64,000 bases of DNA from Ruminococcaceae bacterium UBA1405. GTDB taxonomy: Bacteria > Bacillota > Clostridia > Oscillospirales > Ruminococcaceae. Below the pieces are notes generated by a model, which made no database searches, was not told the origin of the DNA, and saw only the letters and a program-made list of their open reading frames with translations. Positions within the stretch are counted from its first letter, which is position 1; the number at the start of each line of letters is the position of its first letter. Shown piece after piece: positions 15,748 through 23,198 of the stretch. The position numbers and the translations under genes are program-made. The stretch is from NCBI GenBank assembly GCA_002305685.1, contig DBQB01000034.1:52479-116478 (forward strand). Reading direction: 5' to 3'.

Positions 15748-16194
15748 GCCCTTTTGCTGGCGGGAAATCTCATATTGTTGAAAACTTGGTTGAATGTGTT
15801 TGAAATCTTGTGACAAAATATTATACAATTTGTAAATTCAATGGGAATCGACAAAATTTCCACAAACAACCTTCTACCGGATCCCGGTAAAAATCCGGAT
15901 ATCCCATCAAATCTCGCCAACGTATGTTGAAAATCATGTGGAAATTGTGAAAAACTAATTTCAGTTTTACGATTTGTAATTTTGTTGGGAAAATTGGGGA
16001 AAATCCAACGGTTTTACACATCCCATCTGCAGCCTCTTTTCCCCCTGTTGGGATAAGAGGAAAGGGGCTCTTGGCAACGATTGTAATCGCCAGATAAGTA
16101 GGATATAATAGTACCAACGACATTTTGGCGCGGCGAAATCCGTATCTCATATACAGTTTCCAACGCTCTACTACCGACACAAAGGAAGTGCATT
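15748..16194. other. AT-rich intergenic stretch with promoter for the nitrilase-like pair
   Basis: Good sigma-A promoter at 16081-16109: TTGTAA, 17-base spacer, TATAAT. An imperfect hairpin CCTCTTTTCCC/GGGATAAGAGG sits just upstream, at about 16034-16061. The rest is AT-rich with several TTTCCACA/TGTGGAAA-like words but no clear DnaA-box cluster and no gene. Confidence 0.55.
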
Positions 16195-16893
16195 ATGAAC
16201 ATCAAGGTTTGTATGACCAAACCCTTTTCCCCACCCGAATCCGACGACTGCACGCTGGTGGTTTTCAAAAACGGGGAAACCATTGTCACGCCTGAATATG
16301 AGTCCCTCTTTCTCTCCTCCTGTCAGAAATACGCCCAGAAATACCAGGTATATCTGGTCAGCTGTCTGTACGAATCAAACGGATATCTGTGTATGGCAAT
16401 GTTTGATCCCCAGGGTAACACGCTGGGGGTACAGCAGGCCACCCATTTGAATCTGGAATATCTCAGGCGGCTGCGCCCGTCCGACCAGGTGGAGATCCTT
16501 GCAACCCCCATCGGCAACATTTTTATGTCGGTGGATGTGGATATCTATCGTCCCGATGTGCTGCGCCTGGCCATGTTCAAAGGCTGCGACTATATCGTCT
16601 CCAGCCAGATGTTCCCTCTGGTGGATTTCAGCGAGGAGCGGATCCTGTTTGGCGCCCGCAGCGCCTCGGTGGCCAACCGGATGCCCGTTTTGCAGGTTAC
16701 ACCTTTCTCCTCAGCGCTTATGGTCCCCCCGGAGATCTCCCCGGACGGCAGTGGGTTTCTGGTATATCCCACTGGCAAACCTGTCACCGTCCAGTTCGAT
16801 TGGGAGACCGCTGCCATCTCCCGAAAGGTACTCATCGACTCGCTGCTGAGCAGCAGCTGCTTTGGCCGCTATCGCAACATTTTGGAAAAGTAA
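16195..16893 (+). CDS. Degenerate nitrilase-fold protein, no catalytic triad
   Basis: 232 aa; AAAGGAAG precedes ATG. The segment TPIGNIFMSVDVDIYRPDV followed by LRLAMFKGCDYIV lines up with the nitrilase-superfamily nucleophile strand (G.IGV.ICYD..FPE..R....GAD), and the earlier AMFDPQGNTLGVQQATHLN aligns with the catalytic-lysine strand. Anchoring on GCD/GAD, the catalytic Cys is replaced by Asp; the Lys of RKTHL is Ala in QQATHL; and the usual FPE Glu is absent (VVFKNG). So the fold is probably kept but amidase/nitrilase chemistry is not possible. It is followed after 39 bases by a second nitrilase-fold gene, and the two form one operon from the promoter at 16081. Role unknown: a binding or scaffolding partner is an inference only. 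Confidence 0.65.
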   Translation: MNIKVCMTKPFSPPESDDCTLVVFKNGETIVTPEYESLFLSSCQKYAQKYQVYLVSCLYESNGYLCMAMFDPQGNTLGVQQATHLNLEYLRRLRPSDQVEILATPIGNIFMSVDVDIYRPDVLRLAMFKGCDYIVSSQMFPLVDFSEERILFGARSASVANRMPVLQVTPFSSALMVPPEISPDGSGFLVYPTGKPVTVQFDWETAAISRKVLIDSLLSSSCFGRYRNILEK

Positions 16894-16932
16894 CACCCTT
16901 GTTCCACCCGGAAAGGAAGGATGACATAGATC

Positions 16933-17967
16933 ATGGATCTGCTCCTCAGGCTCTCTGCCTTTTTGGCTTCACTGCGGGTCACCCAATCAAAGATTGTAAG
17001 GGCGGTGGAGGCGCTGCACATTCCGCCCTCCTCCAACCTGGAATTTCATGACCGGCGGGCGGTCCGCGTCTGCGCGGTACAATATGAACTCAAAAATTAT
17101 TCCTCCCTGCAGGAATATGTCAGCGACATCAACGGATACATCGAAAAGGCGGTCAAAACCGGCGCACAGATGGTGGTATTCCCGGAAGGAATGTCCTTTT
17201 CCAGTCTCTCGCTGATCCCTTTTTATAGCAAAATCGAATCGCGCCTCAAGGGCACGCAGGACAAGGCAGAGGTACTGGAAACTCTGTCGGAAATCTTTGT
17301 GGATTATCTCTACGAGATCTACAGCACCCTGTTCTCCCATTTGGCACTCTCCCATCGCATTTATATTGTGGCGGGAAGCACCTACCTTTATGAGGACGAT
17401 ACCCTGCGCAACCGCGCCCATCTCTTTGGTCCTGCAGGAGGGGAACTGGCAGTACAGGACAAGCTGTTCCCATCCGGGGATGAGCTGTCCATCGGGATGA
17501 CCGGAGGAGAGCGCATTGAGGTGACGGAAACCAACCTGGGCCATCTGGCCATGATGGTGGGACAGGACGATGAATACTATGAGCCCTTTAAGATTGCCTC
17601 CCTTTCCGGTGCGGATCTCATCGCGCTGACCGCCTCCTGCAAAGGCAAAAAAGATCCCTTCCGGGCAGTGGGCGCTGTGGCGGCCAGGGCGTATGAATAC
17701 AATGTGTTCTGCATCCGCTCCACCATGGTGGGCCGGTTTGTCACCGGGGAAAAGCTCAGCGACCAGGCAGGAGTCTACGGTCCATATCCCTGCGCCAAGG
17801 AGGAACACGGGGTGATTGCCTGCGCGCCCAACGATACCGAAGGCTGTATCGTTGCGGCACGGCTGGACTTTCAAAAGCTGGAAAACACCCTGGACAACTA
17901 CAATTCCTACTCCAACGACGCCATCTCCGCCCAGTATGGGGAACTGTTTCAGGATTATGTGAAATAG
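16933..17967 (+). CDS. Carbon-nitrogen hydrolase (nitrilase superfamily) homologue lacking the nucleophile
   Basis: 344 aa. Nitrilase fold begins at VRVCAVQYELKNY. Catalytic Glu is kept (VVFPEGM) and so is the Lys (VQDKLFPSGDE), but the nucleophile strand reads GHLAMMVGQDDEYYEP; anchoring on SGADLIAL puts Gly where the family has Cys. The enzyme is therefore probably inactive as an amidase. A roughly 35-residue N-terminal helix-like extension precedes the domain. GGAAAGGAAGG lies 12 bases upstream of the ATG and overlaps a minimal ATG-ACA-TAG. It is the second gene of a two-gene operon with the degenerate paralogue at 16195; both having lost the cysteine suggests a shared non-catalytic job. 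Annotation pipelines would likely label it a carbon-nitrogen hydrolase. Confidence 0.75.
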   Translation: MDLLLRLSAFLASLRVTQSKIVRAVEALHIPPSSNLEFHDRRAVRVCAVQYELKNYSSLQEYVSDINGYIEKAVKTGAQMVVFPEGMSFSSLSLIPFYSKIESRLKGTQDKAEVLETLSEIFVDYLYEIYSTLFSHLALSHRIYIVAGSTYLYEDDTLRNRAHLFGPAGGELAVQDKLFPSGDELSIGMTGGERIEVTETNLGHLAMMVGQDDEYYEPFKIASLSGADLIALTASCKGKKDPFRAVGAVAARAYEYNVFCIRSTMVGRFVTGEKLSDQAGVYGPYPCAKEEHGVIACAPNDTEGCIVAARLDFQKLENTLDNYNSYSNDAISAQYGELFQDYVK

Positions 17968-18052
17968 AGGTTATTACACCAAAGAATTCCTCAACCGCTG
18001 GTATAAATCCACATCTCCGGTAGCACAATAGAATCGGAGGTGTAAACAAATT

Positions 18053-18859
18053 ATGGATAACCACAACAGCAAATTCTCTCGCTTTCTCTCCGGAAAGGGG
18101 TTTTATGTGGCTTTGGCTGTCTGCCTGGTAGGCACTGCCGCCGCGGCGTGGGTTGCCATCGATTCCACCCAATCCTCTCTGGTGGAGCAAGATTCTGGCA
18201 TTTCCATTTCCCAGTCCTCGTCCAGCGCCGTTTCCAGAAGCTCGGTTCCTTCCTCCAGCGAAGCGCCGGTCAACGAGACGGTCAGCGACGTCCCCCTCTC
18301 CTCTTCCAGCGCTCCTGCGGTCTCTTCCGAAGCCAGCAGCGTCCCTGAACAGGTACCTGCTGAACAGCCTCAGACCCAAAGCGCCCCCGTTCAGACTACA
18401 CAGGAGGATGTAACTGTGGACACTGTGTTCCCCACCCAAGAGCCGCTCGCCTTTGTGATGCCGGCGGATGGGGAGGTCTTTGGATCCTTCTCCCAGGGGG
18501 AACTGGTGCGCAACGTAACCCTCGGGGAATGGCGCACCCATGACGGCATCGACATCAAAGCCGCCAAAGGTTCCCCGGTCCGCGCTGTGGCGGACGGCGT
18601 TGTCTCCAAGGTCTACGACGATCCCATGTGGGGAACCGTGGTGGAGATCACCCATGCGGGCGGTATCACCAGCATCACCAGCGGGTTGGATCCGGCGGTA
18701 GCGGTTTCCCAGGGGGATACTGTGCGGGTGGAGGATACCATCGGAGTGGTCGGTGAGATTCTGGCCGAGGTTTCTATGGACAGCCACATTCATTTCGGCC
18801 TCAAACAGGACGGAAAATGGGTGGATCCCATCTCCACCATGGGCAAAGCTGTAGAATAA
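18053..18859 (+). CDS. spoIIQ: M23 peptidase-domain protein, SpoIIQ-like
   Basis: 268 aa: a single membrane span near residues 17-38, a long Ser/Ala/Pro/Glu-rich linker (about 40-125), then a LytM/M23 domain. Zinc ligands are present: THDGID (HxxxD) and HIHFG (HxH). The size and layout (one N-terminal span, LytM domain, no SH3) match SpoIIQ, the forespore protein that forms the channel with SpoIIIAH across the engulfing membranes; clostridial SpoIIQ keeps the zinc site whereas Bacillus has lost one ligand. A spoIIE gene in the window shows the organism has sporulation genes. A general cell-wall endopeptidase is the alternative. GGAGGTG precedes the ATG; a strong terminator follows. Confidence 0.7.
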   Translation: MDNHNSKFSRFLSGKGFYVALAVCLVGTAAAAWVAIDSTQSSLVEQDSGISISQSSSSAVSRSSVPSSSEAPVNETVSDVPLSSSSAPAVSSEASSVPEQVPAEQPQTQSAPVQTTQEDVTVDTVFPTQEPLAFVMPADGEVFGSFSQGELVRNVTLGEWRTHDGIDIKAAKGSPVRAVADGVVSKVYDDPMWGTVVEITHAGGITSITSGLDPAVAVSQGDTVRVEDTIGVVGEILAEVSMDSHIHFGLKQDGKWVDPISTMGKAVE

Positions 18860-18890
18860 TCTCACTGTGCACAGCAGGATAGAGAGCGAA

Positions 18891-18935
18891 GGGGGGTTGA
18901 GGCAGCCGGTTCTGCCCCAATCCTCCTGTTTTTTG
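18891..18935 (+). terminator. Intrinsic terminator after the SpoIIQ-like gene
   Basis: Stem GGGGGGTTG-a-GGCAG with CTGCC-c-CAATCCTCC (two G-U pairs, one mismatch), six-base loop, followed by TGTTTTTT. It separates the gene from hemW. Confidence 0.85.
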
Positions 18936-18975
18936 GATCATATCATTTTGCCATCCCATGAAAGAGGTGCTTTTT

Positions 18976-20133
18976 TTGTCCCTGCCAGGAATCTATCTAC
19001 ATATCCCATTCTGCACCGTGAAATGTCCCTACTGCGACTTTTATTCGGTGGCAGCAACCCAGGAGGCCATGGAACAGTACACCGACGCGCTGTGCAGGAT
19101 GCTTCGGCAGCTGCCGGAGGAATTTCCCGGACTTACCGCAGATACCCTCTATCTGGGAGGGGGCACCCCCAGCCTGTTGGGGGTCAAACGGCTGGACCGG
19201 ATACTGGAAGCTGCTTCCCATTCCCTGCATCTATCCCAGGACGCAGAGATTACGCTGGAAGCAAATCCCGGTCAGATGCCTCCGCCTTTCTCCGACGCCA
19301 CCATCTCCCGGGAAACCCTTGGAGCTCTGCGCCGCAGCGGCTTCAACCGCATCTCCTTTGGCCTGCAATCCACCGACCCTTCCCAGCTGCAATTTTTGGG
19401 CCGCCGTCACAGCGCCGCAGAAGGATTACAAGCGGCAGAGCTGGCGTTTGCCGCCGGATTTGAGGACATCAATCTGGACCTGATGCTGGGATTGCAGGGA
19501 CAGACAGAGGAAACCATCTCCCGCTCCGTCCAGCTCTGCGCCCAAACCCCTGCAAACCATCTCTCCGCCTACCTGCTCAAGGTGGAGGAGAATACCCGCT
19601 TTTATCGCCAAAAGGTATGGGAACGCTGCCCCGACGAGGACCGTCAGGCGCAGCTGTACCTGTACGCGGTAGCACAGATGCAACAGGCAGGCTTCATACA
19701 GTATGAGATCTCCAACTTTGCCAAAAATTCCCGGATCTCAAGGCACAATTTCAAGTACTGGGACAGCATCCCCTATCTGGGAATTGGCCCGGCAGCCCAT
19801 TCTTTCTGGAATGGAAAACGTTTCAGCATCCCGCGAAACTGGAAGGCCTTTGCCCAAGCCCACACCCTGGCAGAACTGATGCAGCCGGAGGGCGAGGGGG
19901 GAGATGGGGAGGAATATCTGATGCTGCGCCTGCGCCTAACCCAAGGGGTACAGGCCGCCGCCCTGGCCCAAAGGCATCCGGAAATCAGCTGGGAACAGCT
20001 CTGCCGCCGGGCAAAGCCCTACGAGAAAGCCGGGCTGCTTCGGATGGACCCGAACCCTGGGCAGGGTTTTGTGGCGCTGACCCCTTCCGGTTTTCTGGTT
20101 TCCAACAGTCTCATTGCCCATCTGATCGGGTGA
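18976..20133 (+). CDS. hemW: Radical SAM heme chaperone HemW-like protein
   Basis: 385 aa. Radical-SAM motif CTVKCPYCDF with cysteines 13, 17 and 20; the position after the third Cys is Asp-Phe, so the fourth cysteine that marks true HemN (CxxxCxxCxC) is missing, which is the HemW pattern. Also seen: LGGGTPSLL, ITLEANPG, NRISFGLQS, HLSAYLL and RHNFKYWDSIPYLGIGPAAHSF. HemW binds heme and hands it to apoproteins and is not a coproporphyrinogen oxidase, although often so labelled. Start: AGAGGTG lies six bases before TTG at 18976; the ATG at 18958 would overlap the ribosome site. It is followed by a shared bidirectional terminator. Confidence 0.9.
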   Translation: MSLPGIYLHIPFCTVKCPYCDFYSVAATQEAMEQYTDALCRMLRQLPEEFPGLTADTLYLGGGTPSLLGVKRLDRILEAASHSLHLSQDAEITLEANPGQMPPPFSDATISRETLGALRRSGFNRISFGLQSTDPSQLQFLGRRHSAAEGLQAAELAFAAGFEDINLDLMLGLQGQTEETISRSVQLCAQTPANHLSAYLLKVEENTRFYRQKVWERCPDEDRQAQLYLYAVAQMQQAGFIQYEISNFAKNSRISRHNFKYWDSIPYLGIGPAAHSFWNGKRFSIPRNWKAFAQAHTLAELMQPEGEGGDGEEYLMLRLRLTQGVQAAALAQRHPEISWEQLCRRAKPYEKAGLLRMDPNPGQGFVALTPSGFLVSNSLIAHLIG

Positions 20134-20250
20134 TTGGGAGACTCAACAGAATTTTTGCGCGGTGCAGCGCATCGTCATAAAAGGCAGCAGTGTCACCTGA
20201 AAAAACCTTGCTGCCATTTCCTGTTCCCCTATCGGGGCACTCATGGATGT

Positions 20251-20302
20251 AAAAAAGCAGAGCTCCTTTGGGACAAAAAGCCAAAGGAGCTCTGCCTTTT
20301 TT
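20251..20302. terminator. Bidirectional terminator between hemW and the TauE gene
   Basis: Perfect 15-base-pair stem (GCAGAGCTCCTTTGG with its complement), flanked by AAAAAA on one side and TTTTTT on the other, between convergent genes. Confidence 0.95.
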
Positions 20303-20315
20303 ATGCTGAATTCCG

Positions 20316-21047
20316 TCACCGGATTACCATACTCAGGCCGCTGAAGGCCATAAAAGCATAGATAATCTTTTTGAGCAGTGCGGCGTCGATATGCTTTAAC
20401 AGCCGCACGCCGATCAAAAAGCCTGTAGTGGAAAAGATCAGACCGCTGAGAACCAACAGGATATCCTGCATCTGCACCATACCGTTGAAGAAGCGCAGTA
20501 CATTGGTATAAAGATTGGTGATAAAAAAGTACATCTGGATGGTACCCAGGTAATCCTCCTTCTCCTTGCCGGTGGAGAGCATATATACCACCATCGGCGG
20601 TCCGCTCATACTGAAAAGACCGCCCAGTACGCCGCTGAGCCCTCCGGCAATGACGCCGTTTCTGGGGGTGGGGCGGATATGAATCTTATTGCTGAAAAAC
20701 AAAAAGTAGATGCTCAGCCCGATCAGCACCACGCCAAGAATGCGTTTGAGCAGCTCGTCAGACTTTCCGGCAGCAAAGGTCACCACCAGAAAACTCACCA
20801 CAAAATAGCCCGCCATGGGAAACCAAATCTGTTTCCAGTCGATATATTTGCGGTACCGGGTGGTATTGGCCACATTGGTTCCCAGGGATAGCAGCCCGGA
20901 TACCACGGTGCTGGTGGTATAGGGCAGCACGTTTGGAATGACCGACATCATAAAAATCGCAAATCCAAACCCACTCACCGACTGAATCACCGCACTGAGC
21001 ATACAGGAGAGGTAAAACATCGCCGCCGTCCCCCATGACATACCCAT
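20316..21047 (-). CDS. Sulfite exporter TauE/SafE-family membrane permease
   Basis: 243 aa, about eight hydrophobic segments in two repeats. Seen: AVIQSVSGFGFAIFMMSVIP at the N-terminus and GGLSGVLGGLFSMSGPPMVVY at the start of the second half, both hallmarks of the TauE/SafE (DUF81) family with its G-x-G-x-G/PP turns. Members export sulfite, sulfoacetate or other organic anions; some carry out unrelated roles. Start at MGMSWGTA, with GAGGG upstream. It stands alone, so substrate cannot be inferred; the neighbouring DUF1858 gene is on the same strand about 100 bases upstream. Confidence 0.88.
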   Translation of the reverse strand: MGMSWGTAAMFYLSCMLSAVIQSVSGFGFAIFMMSVIPNVLPYTTSTVVSGLLSLGTNVANTTRYRKYIDWKQIWFPMAGYFVVSFLVVTFAAGKSDELLKRILGVVLIGLSIYFLFFSNKIHIRPTPRNGVIAGGLSGVLGGLFSMSGPPMVVYMLSTGKEKEDYLGTIQMYFFITNLYTNVLRFFNGMVQMQDILLVLSGLIFSTTGFLIGVRLLKHIDAALLKKIIYAFMAFSGLSMVIR

Positions 21048-21152
21048 CAACAAAACACTTTCCCTCACTTTGCACAACACAAACCGCCGGCCCCTCACTG
21101 TTCAGCAGCGCTGCAGCAAGGGACCGGTGGCTTTGCTTATTTTTTAAACAAA

Positions 21153-21350
21153 TTATTTGACAGCCTCGTTGAGAGCCTTCATCATGGCGTCCACATCGAT
21201 GCCGTGAGCAGTGGCGCCCTGTTCGATGTTTTCAAAATGTGCCGCCGCACATCCGATGCATCCCATGCCAAACTCCTGCAGTACCTTTACGGTCTGGGGA
21301 TACTTCTGCACAATCTCCATGATGCCCATATCTCTGGTAATCATATCCAT
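21153..21350 (-). CDS. DUF1858 domain protein (small CxxC protein)
   Basis: 65 aa. Matches the DUF1858 pattern: MITRDMGIMEIVQKYPQTVKVLQEFGMGCIGC, with the CIGC pair and the following HFENIEQGATAHGID helix. Such domains occur free-standing in anaerobes and fused to hybrid-cluster and ScdA-type repair proteins; a redox or Fe-S related role is often assumed but unproven. Start MDMITRD is set by GGAGG eight bases upstream; ATG at 21365 lies within the site. The promoter is clear (21446-21474). Gap of 105 bases to the TauE gene. Confidence 0.85.
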   Translation of the reverse strand: MDMITRDMGIMEIVQKYPQTVKVLQEFGMGCIGCAAAHFENIEQGATAHGIDVDAMMKALNEAVK

Positions 21351-21445
21351 CTTCTTTACCTCCATACAATTTTCAGCTTTCAGGCAGAACCGCCTATTGT
21401 TATTTTACATTCGCCCGACCATACACCTTGGTCAAGGCTCTTATT

Positions 21446-21474
21446 ATTGTACCCGATTCTGCCGGCAGATTCAA
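21446..21474 (-). promoter_or_regulatory. Promoter of the DUF1858 gene
   Basis: Minus strand TTGAAT, 17-base spacer, TACAAT, about 95 bases before the start codon. A second, weaker TTGACC lies closer but has no good partner. Confidence 0.65.
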
Positions 21475-21624
21475 GACAAAATCAGTATATTTTAGAGGAA
21501 ACCCGCAGATTTTGTAAGATTTTTGCCGAATCTCGCAGAAACCATCCCTGTCCCATCGCACAGCCCTGCTGATTTTCTCACCGCAACGCTCATTTCATTG
21601 AGCGGTTGTGCTGTCCCTGCATCG

Positions 21625-22611
21625 TTACCGAATCGGTACATATCCCGTCTGGGCAATCAGCGACTGCCCTTCCTCAGATAGAATCCAGTCGATCAGGTCC
21701 GGCAGGTTGGGATTGTCGTTGTCCGCCCGATAGATGGCGTAAAACGGGACCACCACCGGGTAGCTTCCATTTTGAATGTTCTCGGCACTGGGATAGACCC
21801 CGTTGAGGGAAAGCATCTTGACCGCATCGTTTCCCACAATCCCGTCCATATAGTATCGGAAGGAAAAACCGATGGACGCCCCTGTGATAGCCAGCGGGGA
21901 TTTTCGGCCGATCTCATAATCACCCATAAAGGCCTCGAAGGCTGTCTGACTGCCGCTTCCCTCCAGCCTGGTGACCGGATTGATGATGCGGTCCGCTCCG
22001 CCCACCTCAGACCAGTTGGTGTACGCACAAGCATATATTTTCCTTATCTGCTCCACAGTCAGATCACTGACAGGATTCTTCTCATTTACAAAGAAAACAA
22101 AGCCTTCCAGTCCGATTGGGACATAGATCAGCTCCACCGCCCTATCCTCGGCATACTGTTTTTGCTCTGGGGAAGGAGCCGCACAGAACAGAATATCGGT
22201 TGTTCCGTCCACAATGGCCTGATATCCCCGGACGGTATTTTTGTACTGCATGGCGCTGTCCGCTGCAAAATTTTCACCGTAGTAGTTGTCATCGGAAAAG
22301 ACGCCGCCCTCGTATCTGACCGATCCCACAGGGTATACATTTTCAATAATTGCAGCGTAAACCGGTACCAACGCCGCCGCCCCGTCCAGAACCGGCAGGT
22401 TTTCGGTCAGCTGGAAGGTCGAAGCGATTTGGGGAAGATGGGAGCCCTCCGTGTGGGGAAGATACCGCCCTACATCGATCATCTGCGCCTGTGTTGCGCC
22501 GCTGAAATTGTTGGAAAGCCGGCGGGTAAACAGCTGGTACATCGAGAGATTGAACGCCGCAAATACCGCCGCTATCAGCGCCAAAACCAGCATCTGTCTG
22601 ACCAGCTTCAT
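21625..22611 (-). CDS. PstS-like periplasmic-binding-fold protein, membrane anchored
   Basis: 328 aa. One N-terminal hydrophobic segment (MLVLALIAAVFAAFNLSMYQLF) without a lipobox Cys, so it is probably a membrane-anchored rather than lipoprotein form. The body is PstS-like: LFCAAPSPEQ, VPIGLEGFVFFVNEKNPVSDLTVEQIRKIYACAYTNWSEVGG, the anion-binding GSGSQTAFEAFM, and SEEGQSLIAQTGYVPI at the C-terminus. It is the last gene of a three-gene operon with two small membrane proteins and starts one base after the upstream stop (TGA-G-ATG). There is no PstC/PstA/PstB nearby, so phosphate uptake by itself is doubtful; sensing or ligand capture is an inference. Confidence 0.8.
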   Translation of the reverse strand: MKLVRQMLVLALIAAVFAAFNLSMYQLFTRRLSNNFSGATQAQMIDVGRYLPHTEGSHLPQIASTFQLTENLPVLDGAAALVPVYAAIIENVYPVGSVRYEGGVFSDDNYYGENFAADSAMQYKNTVRGYQAIVDGTTDILFCAAPSPEQKQYAEDRAVELIYVPIGLEGFVFFVNEKNPVSDLTVEQIRKIYACAYTNWSEVGGADRIINPVTRLEGSGSQTAFEAFMGDYEIGRKSPLAITGASIGFSFRYYMDGIVGNDAVKMLSLNGVYPSAENIQNGSYPVVVPFYAIYRADNDNPNLPDLIDWILSEEGQSLIAQTGYVPIR

Positions 22612-22612
22612 C

Positions 22613-22753
22613 TCACCACAGCTCCATTCCGATAAAATATAGGATGGAACAGTGCTGATAGGCATACAGCGCATACGCAAAATGCGCCAGGGTAAGCACA
22701 ACCCCGACCGCCACCAGGCATCCCAGCACCTTCCAAAAGGTTTTTTCCCTCAT
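22613..22753 (-). CDS. Small single-span membrane protein (unknown)
   Basis: 46 aa: MREKTFWK then one hydrophobic segment (VLGCLVAVGVVLTLAHFAYALYA) and a short tail ending MELW. GGGAG lies just before the ATG. Its stop overlaps the spacing of the PstS-like start (one base between) and its start is ten bases after the stop of the upstream 83-aa gene, so translation is coupled in the operon. I do not recognise a family. Confidence 0.65.
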   Translation of the reverse strand: MREKTFWKVLGCLVAVGVVLTLAHFAYALYAYQHCSILYFIGMELW

Positions 22754-22763
22754 ACTCCCACCC

Positions 22764-23015
22764 TCACATAAACGCAACGGCGGTGTAGAGAAGCAGCACA
22801 AAGCCTAACACAATGGCAACCAACACCCCTGCAAGGACGGAGGAAAGGATCAGAAGAATTTTGCGGGTTTTCAGCTGGCTGTCCGAAACACTGCCGGGAA
22901 CCGCCCTGTTCTTTTTCTTCGCAGACAGATAGCGGTAAAGACTGATTGCCCAGAAGCAAACCAGCGCCACCGGTATCCCAAAGAATATAAGGTCATAGAT
23001 CCAGACTCCAAACAT
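22764..23015 (-). CDS. Small two-span membrane protein (unknown)
   Basis: 83 aa, two hydrophobic segments (LIFFGIPVALVCFWAISLY and ILLILSSVLAGVLVAIVLGFVLLLYTAVAF) joined by a basic, Ser-rich cytoplasmic loop. AAAGGAGAG precedes the ATG at an ideal distance. First gene of the operon with the 46-aa protein and the PstS-like protein; the conserved tight packing suggests the three products form a complex. No family recognised. Confidence 0.7.
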   Translation of the reverse strand: MFGVWIYDLIFFGIPVALVCFWAISLYRYLSAKKKNRAVPGSVSDSQLKTRKILLILSSVLAGVLVAIVLGFVLLLYTAVAFM

Positions 23016-23042
23016 AGCAATCTCTCCTTTGGTTTAGCATTG

Positions 23043-23170
23043 TTTTCACCGCAGTTACGCAATATGGGCAGCCCCAATCGGAACTGCCCATAATTTTAAG
23101 AATATGCCAACGTTATCCCCTGCGCATTTTCACACGATGGAAGTCAAGAGATAACGCTTGCCGATGGCTC
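23043..23170 (-). other. Structured intergenic region after lysS
   Basis: Between lysS and the small-membrane-protein operon. On the minus strand it holds a perfect 8-base-pair hairpin ATGGGCAG/CTGCCCAT near 23066-23093 and a long-range 7-base-pair repeat CGTTATC/GATAACG near 23114-23156. No U-run follows either, so these are not typical terminators. It may be a leader of the downstream operon, but no promoter is convincing. Confidence 0.35.
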
Positions 23171-23198
23171 CCGGATCTGACGCGACAGGAAAAGGCCA

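Noticed and set aside
15748..16080. Replication origin from several TTTCCACA/TGTGGAAA words
   Set aside because: None is a good DnaA box, and dnaA/dnaN genes are not near.
18000..18040. Forespore sigma-F/G promoter for the SpoIIQ-like gene
   Set aside because: GTATA followed by GCACAAT is suggestive, but the -10 has too few matches to consensus to report as a feature.
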